Position numbers and translations under genes: made by a program | From: Xanthomonas fragariae | GTDB lineage: Bacteria; Pseudomonadota; Gammaproteobacteria; Xanthomonadales; Xanthomonadaceae | Length of the DNA: 64,000 bases | Assembly (NCBI RefSeq): GCF_017603965.1 | Contig: NZ_CP071955.1 | Coordinates: forward strand, 3,472,001-3,536,000 | Reading direction: 5' to 3' | Notes under the pieces: generated by a model | The model's input: only the letters and a program-made list of their open reading frames with translations | The model's database searches: none | What the model was told of the DNA's origin: nothing | In this document: in pieces, positions 18,323 to 27,767 of the stretch | How the letters are laid out: every line of letters starts with the position of its first letter | Position numbering within the stretch: the first letter of the stretch is position 1

Positions 18323-20284
18323 TCATTGCTGTGCCGGTGTCGGTGCAGGCGCCGCAGCCTTGGCCTTGGCCAACATCTCAGCCACCGAGGCGGTGGTGAT
18401 CGGGTGGTAGCCGGGCTTGGCCTTTTCGAACGCCTGTTCGGCGAAGGCGATGCCGTCCGGTGTCTTCAACAGTTCGGCATAGATCGGCAGCACCAGCTTG
18501 CGGCGACCGACGCGTTCGATGAATTGGCCTGCTGCCGCGCGCGCGGCGGTATAGCCACTACGAATCGCCAGCGGATACCAACGCATCGCGATTTCGCCAT
18601 TCGACGTGCCGGTGAAGTGATACGCGTCATCCAGCTGCTTGAGCTGCTCCGGCTTCAAGGTCGCGCCAATGCCGCTGAGAAAATGTACCCATTCCTGCGT
18701 GCCCCATTCGCTGGTGACCTGCTGGCTGGGCAGCATGCCGCTGCCGCTCCAGGCGATGCGTGCGGTGTCCGCGATCGAGAAGCTGCGCGAACGTGCCTTG
18801 CTGGCGAATGCCGGGATGCCCGGCTGCGTCAACCATGCATCCACTTCGGCCACGCTCACCGCGTGGGGATGCTTGGCCAGCAAGTTCTTCTGCAGATAAT
18901 CGACGAACTGGTCGGTAGTCTCGCTCTGGAAGGCATGATCGTCGAACCAGCCGCGCAAGAACGGGTCGAACACCTCGCGCCCGACACGCTGCTCCAGGAA
19001 CTGCAGGAACCACGCACCCTTGACGTAGGCGACGTGATTCAAGGCTTCTTCGGGGTCGCGCTCGGCCAGCGACGGCAGTGCTAATACCTGGTCGGCCGGC
19101 GGCATGTCCTTCACCTCGGCCAGCAAATCGCCTTGGTCGATCTCGCGCTCCATCTCGGCCATCTCCGCGCCGTACAGCGCCTCGGTGATGCGGCTCTGCA
19201 CGTAGGTGGTGAAGCCTTCGTTGAGCCAGATGTCCTTCCAGCTGGCATTGGTCACCAGGTTGCCGGACCAGCTATGCGCCAATTCGTGCGCGACCAATGA
19301 GACCAGCGACTTGTCGCCGACGATCACGGTCGGCGTGGCGAAGGTCAGCCGCGGATTTTCCATGCCACCAAACGGGAACGACGGTGGCAACACCAGCATA
19401 TCGTAGCGGCCCCAGCGATACGGGCCGTAGAGTTTTTCGGCGGCACCGATCATCTTCTCGGTGTCTTCGAATTCCTTGGCGGCCTTTGCGGCCATCGCCG
19501 GCTCGGCCCACACGCCCGAGCGCGCGGAAATCGGCTTGAACACCACATCGCCTGCTGCAATCGCCAGCAGATACGAGGGAATCGGCTCTGGCATCTTGAA
19601 GCTGTAATCGCCATCGCGCGCGGCCTTGGGGTCGTTGTCGGCGCTCATCAGCACCATCACATCCGGGCGCGAGATCACATGCGCGCTATAGGTGAAACGC
19701 ACGCTAGGGGTGTCCTGCAGCGGCACCCAGCTGCGCGCGTGAATGGCCTGCGACTGGCTGAACATGAAAGGCAGCTGCCTGCCTTCGGTCATCGATGGCT
19801 CCAGCCACTGCAGGCCTGAGGCGGTCGGTGCGGCGTGATAGGTGATCACCACCTTGGTCGGCTGGTTGGGCGCCTCGATGGTGAGCTTGCTGCCGAGGGT
19901 CTTGTCGGCCGGCGCCAATGCGAACTGCAGCGGCGACAGTGCGCCCTTGCCGTCATCGGCCTGCACCTGCGCAATGCTCAGCTCGCGCGTGTCCAGCACC
20001 AGTTGCTTGGCGGCCTTGTCCTTCCACTCCAGCGTGTAAGTCGCGGTGCCGCCGATCCGCTTGGCGTCGAAATCCAACTTCAGATCCAGCGCCAGATCCT
20101 TGATGGCAACCAAACGCGGCTGCGCGTACGAATTTTCGTCTTGATTACGGGCGTCTGCTTTCACGGGAGCGGTGGCGGTGGCGGCCGGCGCGGCGGCAGT
20201 GGACGCCGGCGGCGGGGAATCGTTGGAACAGCTGGCCAGCGCGATGGACACGGCCAGAGACAGCGACAGGAACGAGAAGCGCAT
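18323..20284 (-). CDS. exported M1-family aminopeptidase (leukotriene-A4-hydrolase-like)
   Basis: Zinc aminopeptidase anchored as a lipoprotein: the start at 20284 gives a signal with lipobox ALASC19, then an Ala/Pro-rich spacer. The beta-saddle N-terminal domain is followed by the exopeptidase motif GGMEN (306-310) and the zinc site HELAHSW with H333, H337 and, 18 residues on, E356 in WLNEGF. Catalytic E334 is present. An alpha-helical C-terminal domain (LTA4H-type, about 520-640) completes the 653 residues. An upstream in-frame ATG would add 16 residues before the signal and is unlikely. It probably degrades peptides in the periplasm or at the outer membrane. Confidence 0.93.
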   Translation of the reverse strand: MRFSFLSLSLAVSIALASCSNDSPPPASTAAAPAATATAPVKADARNQDENSYAQPRLVAIKDLALDLKLDFDAKRIGGTATYTLEWKDKAAKQLVLDTRELSIAQVQADDGKGALSPLQFALAPADKTLGSKLTIEAPNQPTKVVITYHAAPTASGLQWLEPSMTEGRQLPFMFSQSQAIHARSWVPLQDTPSVRFTYSAHVISRPDVMVLMSADNDPKAARDGDYSFKMPEPIPSYLLAIAAGDVVFKPISARSGVWAEPAMAAKAAKEFEDTEKMIGAAEKLYGPYRWGRYDMLVLPPSFPFGGMENPRLTFATPTVIVGDKSLVSLVAHELAHSWSGNLVTNASWKDIWLNEGFTTYVQSRITEALYGAEMAEMEREIDQGDLLAEVKDMPPADQVLALPSLAERDPEEALNHVAYVKGAWFLQFLEQRVGREVFDPFLRGWFDDHAFQSETTDQFVDYLQKNLLAKHPHAVSVAEVDAWLTQPGIPAFASKARSRSFSIADTARIAWSGSGMLPSQQVTSEWGTQEWVHFLSGIGATLKPEQLKQLDDAYHFTGTSNGEIAMRWYPLAIRSGYTAARAAAGQFIERVGRRKLVLPIYAELLKTPDGIAFAEQAFEKAKPGYHPITTASVAEMLAKAKAAAPAPTPAQQ

Positions 20285-20358
20285 CGACGGCACCACAGCG
20301 AGGCAATTGAGCACTTTAGCGCTCTTGGCCAATGCCTGCCCGTGCCATCGCTGGTTGC

Positions 20359-21249
20359 TCAGGTTACCGGATGACTGCGCGGCGTATCATGCCCATCGCG
20401 CACCAGACGCCGGCCGCCGGAGAACTTGGCGCGATACATCGCCGCATCGGCGCGCCGATACAGCTCGGTCGCATCCAGACCCTGCTCGCAGATCGCGCTG
20501 CCAGCGCTCACATGCAACGGCGCTTCATCGGCATCTTCGCGTTCGAGTATTGACAGCCATTGGTTGAACTTGAGCGTGGCTTCGTCTTCGCTGGCATGGA
20601 TGCCGATCAAGAATTCGTCCCCGCCCCAGCGTCCGATCCAGTCCTGTGCGCCCAGCCAGCCGTACGCCGATTCCACCAGCCGCACCAGCACCCGATCGCC
20701 GGCCAGATGCCCTAAGCGGTCGTTGATCGGTTTGAGGTTATCCATGTCCAGCACGAACAACACGAACGGCCAGCCTTCGCGTTGCGAGGCGGTCATCGAT
20801 TCGCGCATCGCCTGTTCGCAGCCGCGACGGTTCAAGGCTTCGGTCAGCGGGTCGAACAACGCATGCTTTTTGAGATCGCGCATGCTCGCATCGATGCCCC
20901 GCAAACTGCGATTGATCCTACGCAGCAGACGCCCCAGCTCATCGTCGCCATGCTCGGGTAAGGTAGGCAAGCGTTGATCGGCGTAATACGTGTCCAGCGC
21001 ATCGGCGGCGATGCGCAGCGGCGCCAACAAGCGATAGAGCGCTGAAAGCGTCAACGCAGCGCCGGCCAAGGTGGCCAGCAACGCAACGATCACCACCGAC
21101 CACAGCGGGCACTCACCCAACTCGTTTTGCAATGCCACCCACGCGATCAACAACAACAGCGGCAGATAGATGCCGGCAAAGATCACCACCAGTAGCTTAG
21201 CGCTGAAGGAGCGAGGAAACACGCGCGAGAGCCCAGCGTACAAGCGCAT
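20359..21249 (-). CDS. membrane-bound diguanylate cyclase (GGDEF)
   Basis: A 296-residue protein with two membrane segments near the N-terminus (about 15-37 and 50-72), a HAMP-like linker (LLAPLRIAADALDTYY...), and a GGDEF domain from about 130. The catalytic loop is intact (GRWGGDEFLIG) and the conserved DPLTEALNRRG and DMDNLKPIND are present, so cyclic-di-GMP synthesis is expected. There is no RxxD inhibitory site just before the loop. The start at 21249 is preceded by GGAGAG at a good distance; a longer frame reaching 21423 adds 58 residues with weaker support. The gene follows ubiE on the same strand. Confidence 0.87.
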   Translation of the reverse strand: MRLYAGLSRVFPRSFSAKLLVVIFAGIYLPLLLLIAWVALQNELGECPLWSVVIVALLATLAGAALTLSALYRLLAPLRIAADALDTYYADQRLPTLPEHGDDELGRLLRRINRSLRGIDASMRDLKKHALFDPLTEALNRRGCEQAMRESMTASQREGWPFVLFVLDMDNLKPINDRLGHLAGDRVLVRLVESAYGWLGAQDWIGRWGGDEFLIGIHASEDEATLKFNQWLSILEREDADEAPLHVSAGSAICEQGLDATELYRRADAAMYRAKFSGGRRLVRDGHDTPRSHPVT

Positions 21250-21442
21250 CCAACTCTCCGGCAAAAGGGCGCCTAGTGTCGCCGACAGTGCGTGGAGCCA
21301 AGGGGACAGAAGTCTCAGAAATTCGTTGGTGCGCGCCTGCGTGCATACAGCAACGGCACAGCAAGCGAACACATGCGCGATGTGCGCACGAAGTTCGGCG
21401 CGCGTTACACGCACCGAACTCAATCGGGGGGCGCGTATCGGG

Positions 21443-22204
21443 TCAGATCTTGTAGCCGGAGTGGATCGCCACGATGCCGCCGGTCAGATTCTTGTAATGG
21501 CAACGCGCAAACCCGGCATCGCCCATCATGCCCTTGAGCGATTCCTGCGGCGGATGCTTGCGGATGCTTTCGGCCAGGTATTGATAGCTGTCGGCATCGC
21601 GCGCGAAAAGCTGGCCCAGCTTCGGCAGGATCTTGAACGAGTGGAAGTCGTAGATCGGCTTGAACCAGTCGGCAGTGACTTCGGAAAATTCCAGCACGCG
21701 CGCCTGCCCCCCCACCTTCAACACGCGATACATCTCGCGCAACGCGGCGTCTTTGTCGGTGACATTGCGCAGGCCAAAGGAAATGGTCACCAGATCGAAG
21801 CTCTGATCCGGGAACGGCAGCGCCTCGGCATTGCATTGCACATAATCGAACCCGGACACCAGCCCGCGGTTGGTCAGGCGGTCGCGGCCCACCGTCAACA
21901 TGCCGGCGTTGATATCGCCCAGCACCACCGCACCCTCGTTGCCCACGCGCGCTCTGAGCAGCACGGCGATGTCGCCGGTGCCGCCGGCCAGGTCCAGCAC
22001 GCGATCGCCCGGCTTCACCTGTGCGGTCGCGACGAAATAGCGTTTCCACGCGCGGTGCACGCCCAGACTCATCAGATCGTTCATCAGGTCGTAGTTGCGC
22101 GCGACCGAGGTGAACACTTCGCCGACCAGCTTCTGCTTGTCCTTGGCAGCGACATCGCGAAAGCCGAAATGCGTGGTACCGGAGGTATAGGGAGATTCGC
22201 TCAT
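21443..22204 (-). CDS. ubiE: demethylubiquinone/demethylmenaquinone C-methyltransferase UbiE
   Basis: SAM-dependent methyltransferase of ubiquinone biosynthesis. Signatures: [19 protein letters not shown] (Ubie family site 1), the SAM-binding loop [12 protein letters not shown], and [20 protein letters not shown] (site 2). The start at 22204 gives [18 protein letters not shown], the conserved N-terminus, and 253 residues; the in-frame extension to 22288 is not conserved. It is divergent from the efflux genes, with a 14-base palindrome in the shared promoter gap. Confidence 0.96.
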   Translation of the reverse strand: MSESPYTSGTTHFGFRDVAAKDKQKLVGEVFTSVARNYDLMNDLMSLGVHRAWKRYFVATAQVKPGDRVLDLAGGTGDIAVLLRARVGNEGAVVLGDINAGMLTVGRDRLTNRGLVSGFDYVQCNAEALPFPDQSFDLVTISFGLRNVTDKDAALREMYRVLKVGGQARVLEFSEVTADWFKPIYDFHSFKILPKLGQLFARDADSYQYLAESIRKHPPQESLKGMMGDAGFARCHYKNLTGGIVAIHSGYKI

Positions 22205-22259
22205 GGCCGGATTATCGCACTGCTGACGCCACCATGACCGCAACCGGATCACAATCATT

Positions 22260-22273
22260 GTCTCAACTGAGAC
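22260..22273. promoter_or_regulatory. palindrome in ubiE / efflux promoter region
   Basis: GTCTCAACTGAGAC has two perfect 6-base arms around AC and sits 18 bases before the GTG start of the efflux transporter, inside the gap to ubiE. It is shaped like an operator. No regulator gene lies next to it. Confidence 0.35.
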
Positions 22274-22291
22274 GAGCCCTGCGAGCATTCA

Positions 22292-23941
22292 GTGCGCGAC
22301 AAGTACGTCCAGCGCGACTGGCAGCCCCACGAGAAGCCCACCCTGCCCGGGTCGGCTTCCACGCCGCTGCACCCCACCAGGCGGCGCATCCAGTATGGGC
22401 TGGTGGGCGGGGTGGTGGCGCTGACCGGCGGGCTGAGCAACGCGCTGGTCACCGCCAACCTGACCTACCTGCAAGGCACGCTCGGCGCCTATGCCACCGA
22501 AATGGCCTGGCTGCCGGCCGCCTACGTGATGACCAACATGTCGGCCAATCTGCTGCTGGTGAAGTTTCGCCAGCAGTTCGGGCTGCGCCTCTTTACCGAG
22601 ATCTTTCTGGCGCTGTATGCGGTCATTGCCTTTGCGCATCTATTCGTGCACAGCCTGAGTTCGGCCATTACGGTGCGTGCCGCGCATGGGCTGGTCGGGG
22701 CGGCGCTCGGTTCGCTGGGGCTGTATTACGTGATTCAGGCGTTTCCGGCCAAGTACCGGCTCAAGGCGGTGGTCACCGGGTTGGGCCTGACTCAGCTGGC
22801 GCTGCCGTTGGCGCGGGTGTTCTCAACCGATTTGCTGGAATTTGGCGAGTGGCAAGGCCTGTATCTGTTCGAGTGTGGCTTGGCAGTGTTCGCGCTGGCC
22901 TGCGTGCTGGCGCTCAAGCTGCCGCCGAGTGATCGCTATCGCGTGTTCGAGCCGCTGGATTTTTTCACTTTCAGCCTGTTTGCGGCCGGTTCGGCCGGCT
23001 TGGCCGCAGTGCTCTCACTCGGGCGATTGCTGTGGTGGACCAGCGCGCCGTGGCTGGGCGTGGTGCTGGCCGCCTCCATCGTGCTGCTGTGCACAGCAAC
23101 GTGGATCGAACACAACCGCCGCAACCCGATGATCAACACGCGTTGGCTGGCCAGTGCGGACCTATTGCGGTTGGGCCTGGCGATCCTGCTGATCCGGCTT
23201 GTGCTGTCGGAGCAAAGCACCGGCGCGATTGGCTTCTTCCAGACCTTGGGGCTGGCCAACACGCAACTGCAGACCTTGTTCGCGCTAATGCTGTTGGGCG
23301 CGGTGGTCGGCGTGGCCGCCAGTACCTGGCTGATCAATCCGGCGCGGGTTGCCGAGCATCTGATCATCGCGGTCGCCGCCATCTGCATCGGCTGCTTGAT
23401 GGACGCCAATGCCACCAGCCTCACGCGTCCGGAGCAAATGTATGTCAGCCAGTTCCTGCTGGCGTTCGGCAGTACGTTTTTCATCGGCCCGGCGATGGTG
23501 GCCGGCATCGGCCGGGTGATTGCGCAGCCGGGCAATCTGATCAGTTTCATCGTGCTGTTCGGCATGGCGCAGAACATGGGCGGCCTGCTCGGCAGCGCCC
23601 TGCTCGGTACCGTGCAGGTGGTGCGCGAGAAATACCATTCCAGCCAGTTGGTCGAGCATCTGGTGTCGACCGACCCGCAAGTGGCCGCGCGCGTGCAGGC
23701 CTACGCAAGCCTGTATGGCCGCAGCATCGGCGACCCCGCACAGCGCCAGGCCCAAGGCGTGCGTGCATTGAGCAGCGTGGCCACGCGCGAAGCAAACGTG
23801 CTTGCCTACAACGATGTTTTTCTGCTGATCGGCTGCATTTCCATTGCCACCGGGCTATGGATCCTGTCCGTGCTGGTATGGCAACGCTATCTGCGCCCAC
23901 CCCGGTCGCTCCCTCCTCCTGCTTCCACTGCGCGCCCATGA
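22292..23941 (+). CDS. MFS drug exporter of the DHA2/EmrB type
   Basis: A 549-residue inner-membrane proton antiporter with about 14 hydrophobic segments, the length and topology of DHA2 exporters such as EmrB. The family region TANLTYLQGTLGAYATEMAWLP-like sequence with a conserved position for substrate binding lies near residue 55-75. The frame opens with GTG at 22292; no ATG occurs until well into the first segments, so GTG is the likely start. The last four bases overlap the ATG of the HlyD-family gene. Exported compounds are unknown; this is half of a tripartite pump that would need a TolC-type channel encoded elsewhere. Confidence 0.88.
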   Translation: MRDKYVQRDWQPHEKPTLPGSASTPLHPTRRRIQYGLVGGVVALTGGLSNALVTANLTYLQGTLGAYATEMAWLPAAYVMTNMSANLLLVKFRQQFGLRLFTEIFLALYAVIAFAHLFVHSLSSAITVRAAHGLVGAALGSLGLYYVIQAFPAKYRLKAVVTGLGLTQLALPLARVFSTDLLEFGEWQGLYLFECGLAVFALACVLALKLPPSDRYRVFEPLDFFTFSLFAAGSAGLAAVLSLGRLLWWTSAPWLGVVLAASIVLLCTATWIEHNRRNPMINTRWLASADLLRLGLAILLIRLVLSEQSTGAIGFFQTLGLANTQLQTLFALMLLGAVVGVAASTWLINPARVAEHLIIAVAAICIGCLMDANATSLTRPEQMYVSQFLLAFGSTFFIGPAMVAGIGRVIAQPGNLISFIVLFGMAQNMGGLLGSALLGTVQVVREKYHSSQLVEHLVSTDPQVAARVQAYASLYGRSIGDPAQRQAQGVRALSSVATREANVLAYNDVFLLIGCISIATGLWILSVLVWQRYLRPPRSLPPPASTARP

Positions 23942-25017
23942 ATACACCTGCCGACACCACAGCCATCGCCGAGCAACGCCGCCGCCGCATCGGTGGCGTG
24001 ATCGGCTTCGGCGGGCTTGCCCTGCTCGGCGTGGCACTGGTGTTGTATGCGTGGCGGCTGCCGCCGTTCGTCAGTGCCATCGAGCACACCGAGAACGCGA
24101 TGGTACACGGGCAGATCACGGTGATCGCACCGCAGGTCAGCGGCTATGTCACGCAGGTGCCGGTGCAGGATTTTGCGCGCGTGAAGCCCGGCCAGTTGCT
24201 GGCCAAGATCGACGACCGCATCTATGCCCAGCAACTCGAACAGGCCAAGGCGCAAGTACAGACTGCGCAAGCCAATCTCGCCAACTGGAAACAGCAACGG
24301 CACAGCGCCGATGCGACCATTGCCGAACAACGCGCGACACTGAGCAGCAACCAGGCGCAACGCGACCGCACCCGTTCGGCATATGCGCGCATCCAGCAAC
24401 TGGCCAGCCAGCAGCTGGTCTCGGAGCAGGATCGCGACACCGCATTCGCTGCGCATGCGCAGGCCGATGCCAGCGTCGCGCAGGCCCGTGCCGCGGTGCA
24501 GGCCGCCGAAGAAAACGCACGCAGCGTCACCGTCAATCGCGCCGCGCTGCAAGCGGCCGTCGCCAACGCGCAGGCCGCCGTGCAACTAGCCCAGATCAAC
24601 CTCGACAACACGCGCATTCTTGCCCCGCGCGATGGGCAGCTCGGTCAACTCGGCGTGCGTCATGGCGCCTATGTCACCAACGGCACGCAGCTGATGTCGC
24701 TGGTGCCGGACACGCTGTGGATCGTCGCCAACTTCAAGGAAACCCAAATGTCCAGGATCCGTGTCGGGCAGCGCTCCAGCTTCAGCGTGGATGCGTTGGA
24801 CAACGCACGCCTGCACGGTCGTGTGCAGGAGATTTCCCCGGCGGCCGGCTCGGAATTCAGCGTGTTGCCGGCCGACAACGCCACTGGCAATTTCGTCAAG
24901 ATCGCTCAGCGCATTCCGCTGCGCATCAGCGTCGATCCCGACCAGCCGTTGGCGCCGCGCCTGCGCCCCGGCATGTCGGTGGTGGTGGCGATCGATACCA
25001 ATAGCGCGGTCGACTGA
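23938..25017 (+). CDS. HlyD/EmrA-family membrane fusion protein
   Basis: Periplasmic adaptor of a tripartite efflux pump. The start at 23938 lies in an ATGA overlap with the transporter gene. A single N-terminal membrane anchor (about residues 20-38) is followed by a biotinyl/lipoyl-like half-motif (VSGYVTQVPVQDFARVKPGQLLAKID), a long helical hairpin rich in Gln and Ala (about 95-215), and the second lipoyl half with beta-barrel (LDNTRILAPRDGQLGQ, then LWIVANFKETQM). Length is 359 residues. The order transporter then adaptor is the reverse of emrAB in E. coli. Confidence 0.9.
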   Translation: MNTPADTTAIAEQRRRRIGGVIGFGGLALLGVALVLYAWRLPPFVSAIEHTENAMVHGQITVIAPQVSGYVTQVPVQDFARVKPGQLLAKIDDRIYAQQLEQAKAQVQTAQANLANWKQQRHSADATIAEQRATLSSNQAQRDRTRSAYARIQQLASQQLVSEQDRDTAFAAHAQADASVAQARAAVQAAEENARSVTVNRAALQAAVANAQAAVQLAQINLDNTRILAPRDGQLGQLGVRHGAYVTNGTQLMSLVPDTLWIVANFKETQMSRIRVGQRSSFSVDALDNARLHGRVQEISPAAGSEFSVLPADNATGNFVKIAQRIPLRISVDPDQPLAPRLRPGMSVVVAIDTNSAVD

Positions 25018-25043
25018 GACGATGCAGTCGCTATCGTGCGGCG

Positions 25044-25546
25044 ATGTTTTCTTCGCCCTCACCATCACTGCGCTGGCAGTATCTGCGCGTCGACGAACCA
25101 AGCACCACGCAACTGTATGCGCTGTTGCGGCTGCGCTCGGATGTGTTCGTGATGGAACAACAGTGCGCATCTCCGGAGCTGGACGGCAAGGACACGCTGC
25201 CGGGGGTGCTGCATCTGCTTGGCAGCACTGACGACGATGCATTGACTGCCTATCTACGCATGTTGCCGCCGTGCGTCAGTTACCCTGAGCCGGGCATCGA
25301 GCGATCACAACACCGCGTGGCGATCGCTGCCTCTCAGCGTGGCCGCGATCTTGCGCATGCATTGCGGAGGGAAGGGGTGCGGCGGGTGCGGCCTCGTAGC
25401 GCCCTACAACTCGGCGCGCAAGCGCATCTACAAGCGTTCTATGCCGCACACGATTTACGCCGTCTTCCGCAGGGTATCTGGGAGACGGCATCCCCCACAT
25501 CGACATGCTGCGTCATGCCGACGCCGCCAACCAGGAGCTTGCATGA
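25044..25546 (+). pseudogene. elaA: ElaA-like GNAT acetyltransferase, frameshifted
   Basis: The N-terminal 120 codons read as an ElaA-type GNAT acyltransferase: LRWQYLRVDEPSTTQLYALL, RSDVFVMEQQCA, YLRMLPP, and a degenerate acetyl-CoA loop SQRGRDLAHALRREGVRR. After QAFYAAH (about 25448) the frame is lost: the family ending F-T-P-S-S-A-G-Y-L then GDGIPHIDML is present but one frame off, so one base is missing in the His-Gly region near 25450. In the restored frame the gene ends with TGA at 25544-25546, overlapping the ATG of the deaminase. The continuous frame instead runs on to 25760 through unrelated sequence, which is not real protein. Region 25300-25330 also looks divergent. Confidence 0.75.
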
Positions 25547-25998
25547 TCACCACTCCCGACTACCGCGCCCTGCTCGACACCGCCATTGCCGAAGCCCGCC
25601 AGGGTCTGGCCGAAGGCGGCATCCCGATTGGCGCGGCGCTTTATCACAACGATGGCCGCTTGCTCGGTTGCGGTCACAACCGCCGCGTGCAGGAAAACGA
25701 CCCGTCCGTACATGGCGAGACCGACGCCTTCCGCAAGGCTGGCCGTCAGCGCCGCTATAAGGAAACCATCATAGTCACCACGCTGGCACCGTGCTGGTAC
25801 TGCAGCGGGCTGGTGCGCCAGTTCAATATCGGCACGGTGGTGATCGGCGAATCGGTTACGTTTCAGGGGGGAATCGCCTGGTTGCGCGAGCATGGCGTCA
25901 ACGTGATCGACCTGCAGAGCCAGGAATGCATCGAGTTGCTTAGTGGCTATATTTCAGCCAATCCGGATATGTGGAACGAAGATATCGGTCAGGACTGA
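25543..25998 (+). CDS. cytosine deaminase of the yeast Fcy1 type
   Basis: Zinc-dependent nucleobase deaminase, expected to convert cytosine to uracil. The start at 25543 (MITTPDYRALL) overlaps the elaA-like stop. The 151-residue protein has H57-G-E59 (zinc ligand and proton shuttle) and PCWYC with C84 and C87. It follows yeast Fcy1 beyond the motifs: IPIGAALYHNDGRLLGCGHN, FNIGTVVIGESVTFQGG, and the C-terminal PDMWNEDIGQD corresponding to the yeast ending. Bacterial CodA is an unrelated amidohydrolase, so this is the small fungal-like type also found in some bacteria. An in-frame extension upstream is not supported. Confidence 0.87.
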   Translation: MITTPDYRALLDTAIAEARQGLAEGGIPIGAALYHNDGRLLGCGHNRRVQENDPSVHGETDAFRKAGRQRRYKETIIVTTLAPCWYCSGLVRQFNIGTVVIGESVTFQGGIAWLREHGVNVIDLQSQECIELLSGYISANPDMWNEDIGQD

Positions 25999-26225
25999 GC
26001 AACCGGTGCAAGACGGCCCGGCGACCGGTGTTTGCCTATGGCGACAAGGTCACGCATGGCCGCTGTTTTTTGCAGGAACGCGGGCAGCCATCAGACCAAC
26101 AGCAGTAGCCGGCACTCACCGCTCCCATCACTCACGCCTACGCACAATCAGGCCCCATACAAATCCAGCGCTACAGCGCCAATCTGCGCCAGTACCTGCA
26201 CTGATCACAATGACAGTTGATAACG

Positions 26226-26254
26226 AAAGACCCACCATCTTCTGGCGGGTCTTT
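26226..26254 (-). terminator. hairpin terminator after hslU
   Basis: AAAGACCCACCA-TCTTC-TGGCGGGTCTTT is a 12-bp stem with one mismatch and A/T-rich ends, 35 bases past the hslU stop. The 290-base gap to the deaminase gene holds nothing else recognised. Confidence 0.82.
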
Positions 26255-26288
26255 GCCCATCCGATACGCACACTGCCGTGCAGCAACG

Positions 26289-27656
26289 TCAGAGGATGTA
26301 ACGGCTCAGGTCCGGATCCTGCACCAGTTCGCCAAGCTGTGCGTCCACATAGGCCGCATCCACGGTGACAGTTTGCCCATCGCGATCGGGCGCCTCATAG
26401 CTCAGCGTATCTAGCAAACGCTCCAGCACCGTGTGCAGGCGACGCGCACCGATGTTTTCTTGCCGCTCGTTGACCTGCGCGGCGATCTCGGCCAGTCGCT
26501 CCACCGCATCCGCGCCAAAAGTCAGCGTCACTCCTTCGGTCTGCAACAAGGCTTCGTACTGCTTGATTAACGCCGCTTTTGGCTCGGTGAGAATACGTAC
26601 GAAATCGGCCTTGGTCAACGCAGTCAATTCCACCCGGATCGGGAAGCGGCCCTGCAATTCGGGAATCAGATCGCTGGGTTTGGCCAGGTGAAATGCGCCT
26701 GATGCGATGAACAAGATGTGGTCGGTTTTGACCGTACCGTATTTGGTCGACACGTTGGAGCCTTCCACCAACGGCAGCAGATCGCGCTGCACGCCTTCGC
26801 GGCTGACATCGCCGCCGTTGGAGCCAACTTCGCCACGCTTGGCAACTTTGTCGATCTCGTCGATGAACACAATGCCATGCTGCTCGCAGGCTTCGATCGC
26901 CGCCGCACGCACGTCGTCTTCGTTGACCAGCTTGCCGGCCTCTTCTTCGATCAGCAGCGGGCGCGCAGCCTTGATGGTCAGCTTGCGCTTCTGCGATTTT
27001 CCGCTCCCCAGGCTGGAAAACATCTGACGCAGTTGCTGGCCCATTTCTTCCATGCCCGGCGGAGTCATAATGTCCATGCCTGCATTGACCGCGACGTCCA
27101 GTTCGATCTCGCGTTCGTCCAGGTCGCCATTGCGCAGCATGCGGCGAAACTTGATGCGGGTTTCGTTTTCTTGCGACGACGGCTCGTTGCGCGCAGCTTC
27201 AGGGTCGAAACCAATCCCGGCCGCACGCTGCGGCAGCAGCGCATCCAGGATGCGGTCTTCGGCGCGCTCTTCGGCCTGATTGCGCACGCGCACCTTGGCC
27301 TGCTCGCGATACAACTTGACCGAGGTGTCGGCCAGATCGCGAATGATCTGCTCCACGTCCTTGCCGACATAGCCTACTTCGGTAAAGCGCGTGGCTTCGA
27401 CTTTGACGAACGGCGCGTTGGCCAGCGTCGCCAGACGTCGCGCGATCTCGGTCTTGCCGACGCCGGTCGGACCGATCATCAGAATGTTCTTGGGCATCAC
27501 TTCGTTGCGCAGGTCTTCGGGCAACTGCATCCGGCGCCAGCGATTACGCAGCGCAATGGCGACCGCACGCTTGGCATCGTGCTGGCCAACGATATGACGG
27601 TCGAGCTCCTGCACGATTTCGCGCGGAGTCATGGTGGCGGTATCGATGTTGGGCAT
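26289..27656 (-). CDS. hslU: HslU ATPase, unfoldase of the HslVU protease
   Basis: AAA+ unfoldase that feeds substrates to the HslV peptidase. The 455-residue protein has Walker [10 protein letters not shown] at 62-70, the I-domain insertion (about 110-240), Walker B with VFIDEIDK, and the C-terminus ending SRYIL, the short tail that docks into HslV. Length matches the family. It is co-directional with hslV but separated from it by 111 bases occupied by a dispersed repeat, instead of the few bases seen in most hslVU operons. Confidence 0.97.
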   Translation of the reverse strand: MPNIDTATMTPREIVQELDRHIVGQHDAKRAVAIALRNRWRRMQLPEDLRNEVMPKNILMIGPTGVGKTEIARRLATLANAPFVKVEATRFTEVGYVGKDVEQIIRDLADTSVKLYREQAKVRVRNQAEERAEDRILDALLPQRAAGIGFDPEAARNEPSSQENETRIKFRRMLRNGDLDEREIELDVAVNAGMDIMTPPGMEEMGQQLRQMFSSLGSGKSQKRKLTIKAARPLLIEEEAGKLVNEDDVRAAAIEACEQHGIVFIDEIDKVAKRGEVGSNGGDVSREGVQRDLLPLVEGSNVSTKYGTVKTDHILFIASGAFHLAKPSDLIPELQGRFPIRVELTALTKADFVRILTEPKAALIKQYEALLQTEGVTLTFGADAVERLAEIAAQVNERQENIGARRLHTVLERLLDTLSYEAPDRDGQTVTVDAAYVDAQLGELVQDPDLSRYIL

Positions 27657-27767
27657 TGGGGATTCGAGATTGGTAAAAGCGGAGTAGGAAGGACCGAGAT
27701 GTGCGGGCGGCGATCAGACATCAGGATTGCATTGGCAAATCCCAAATCCCGACTGCCGAATCCCGAT
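27657..27767. repeat. dispersed ATTCCCG-type repeat inside the hslVU operon
   Basis: The entire hslV-hslU gap is one copy of the family: GGGGATTCGAGATTGG on one side and AAATCCCGACTGCCGAATCC (then CGATTC) on the other, in inverted relation, with a unique centre of about 50 bases. Confidence 0.7.
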
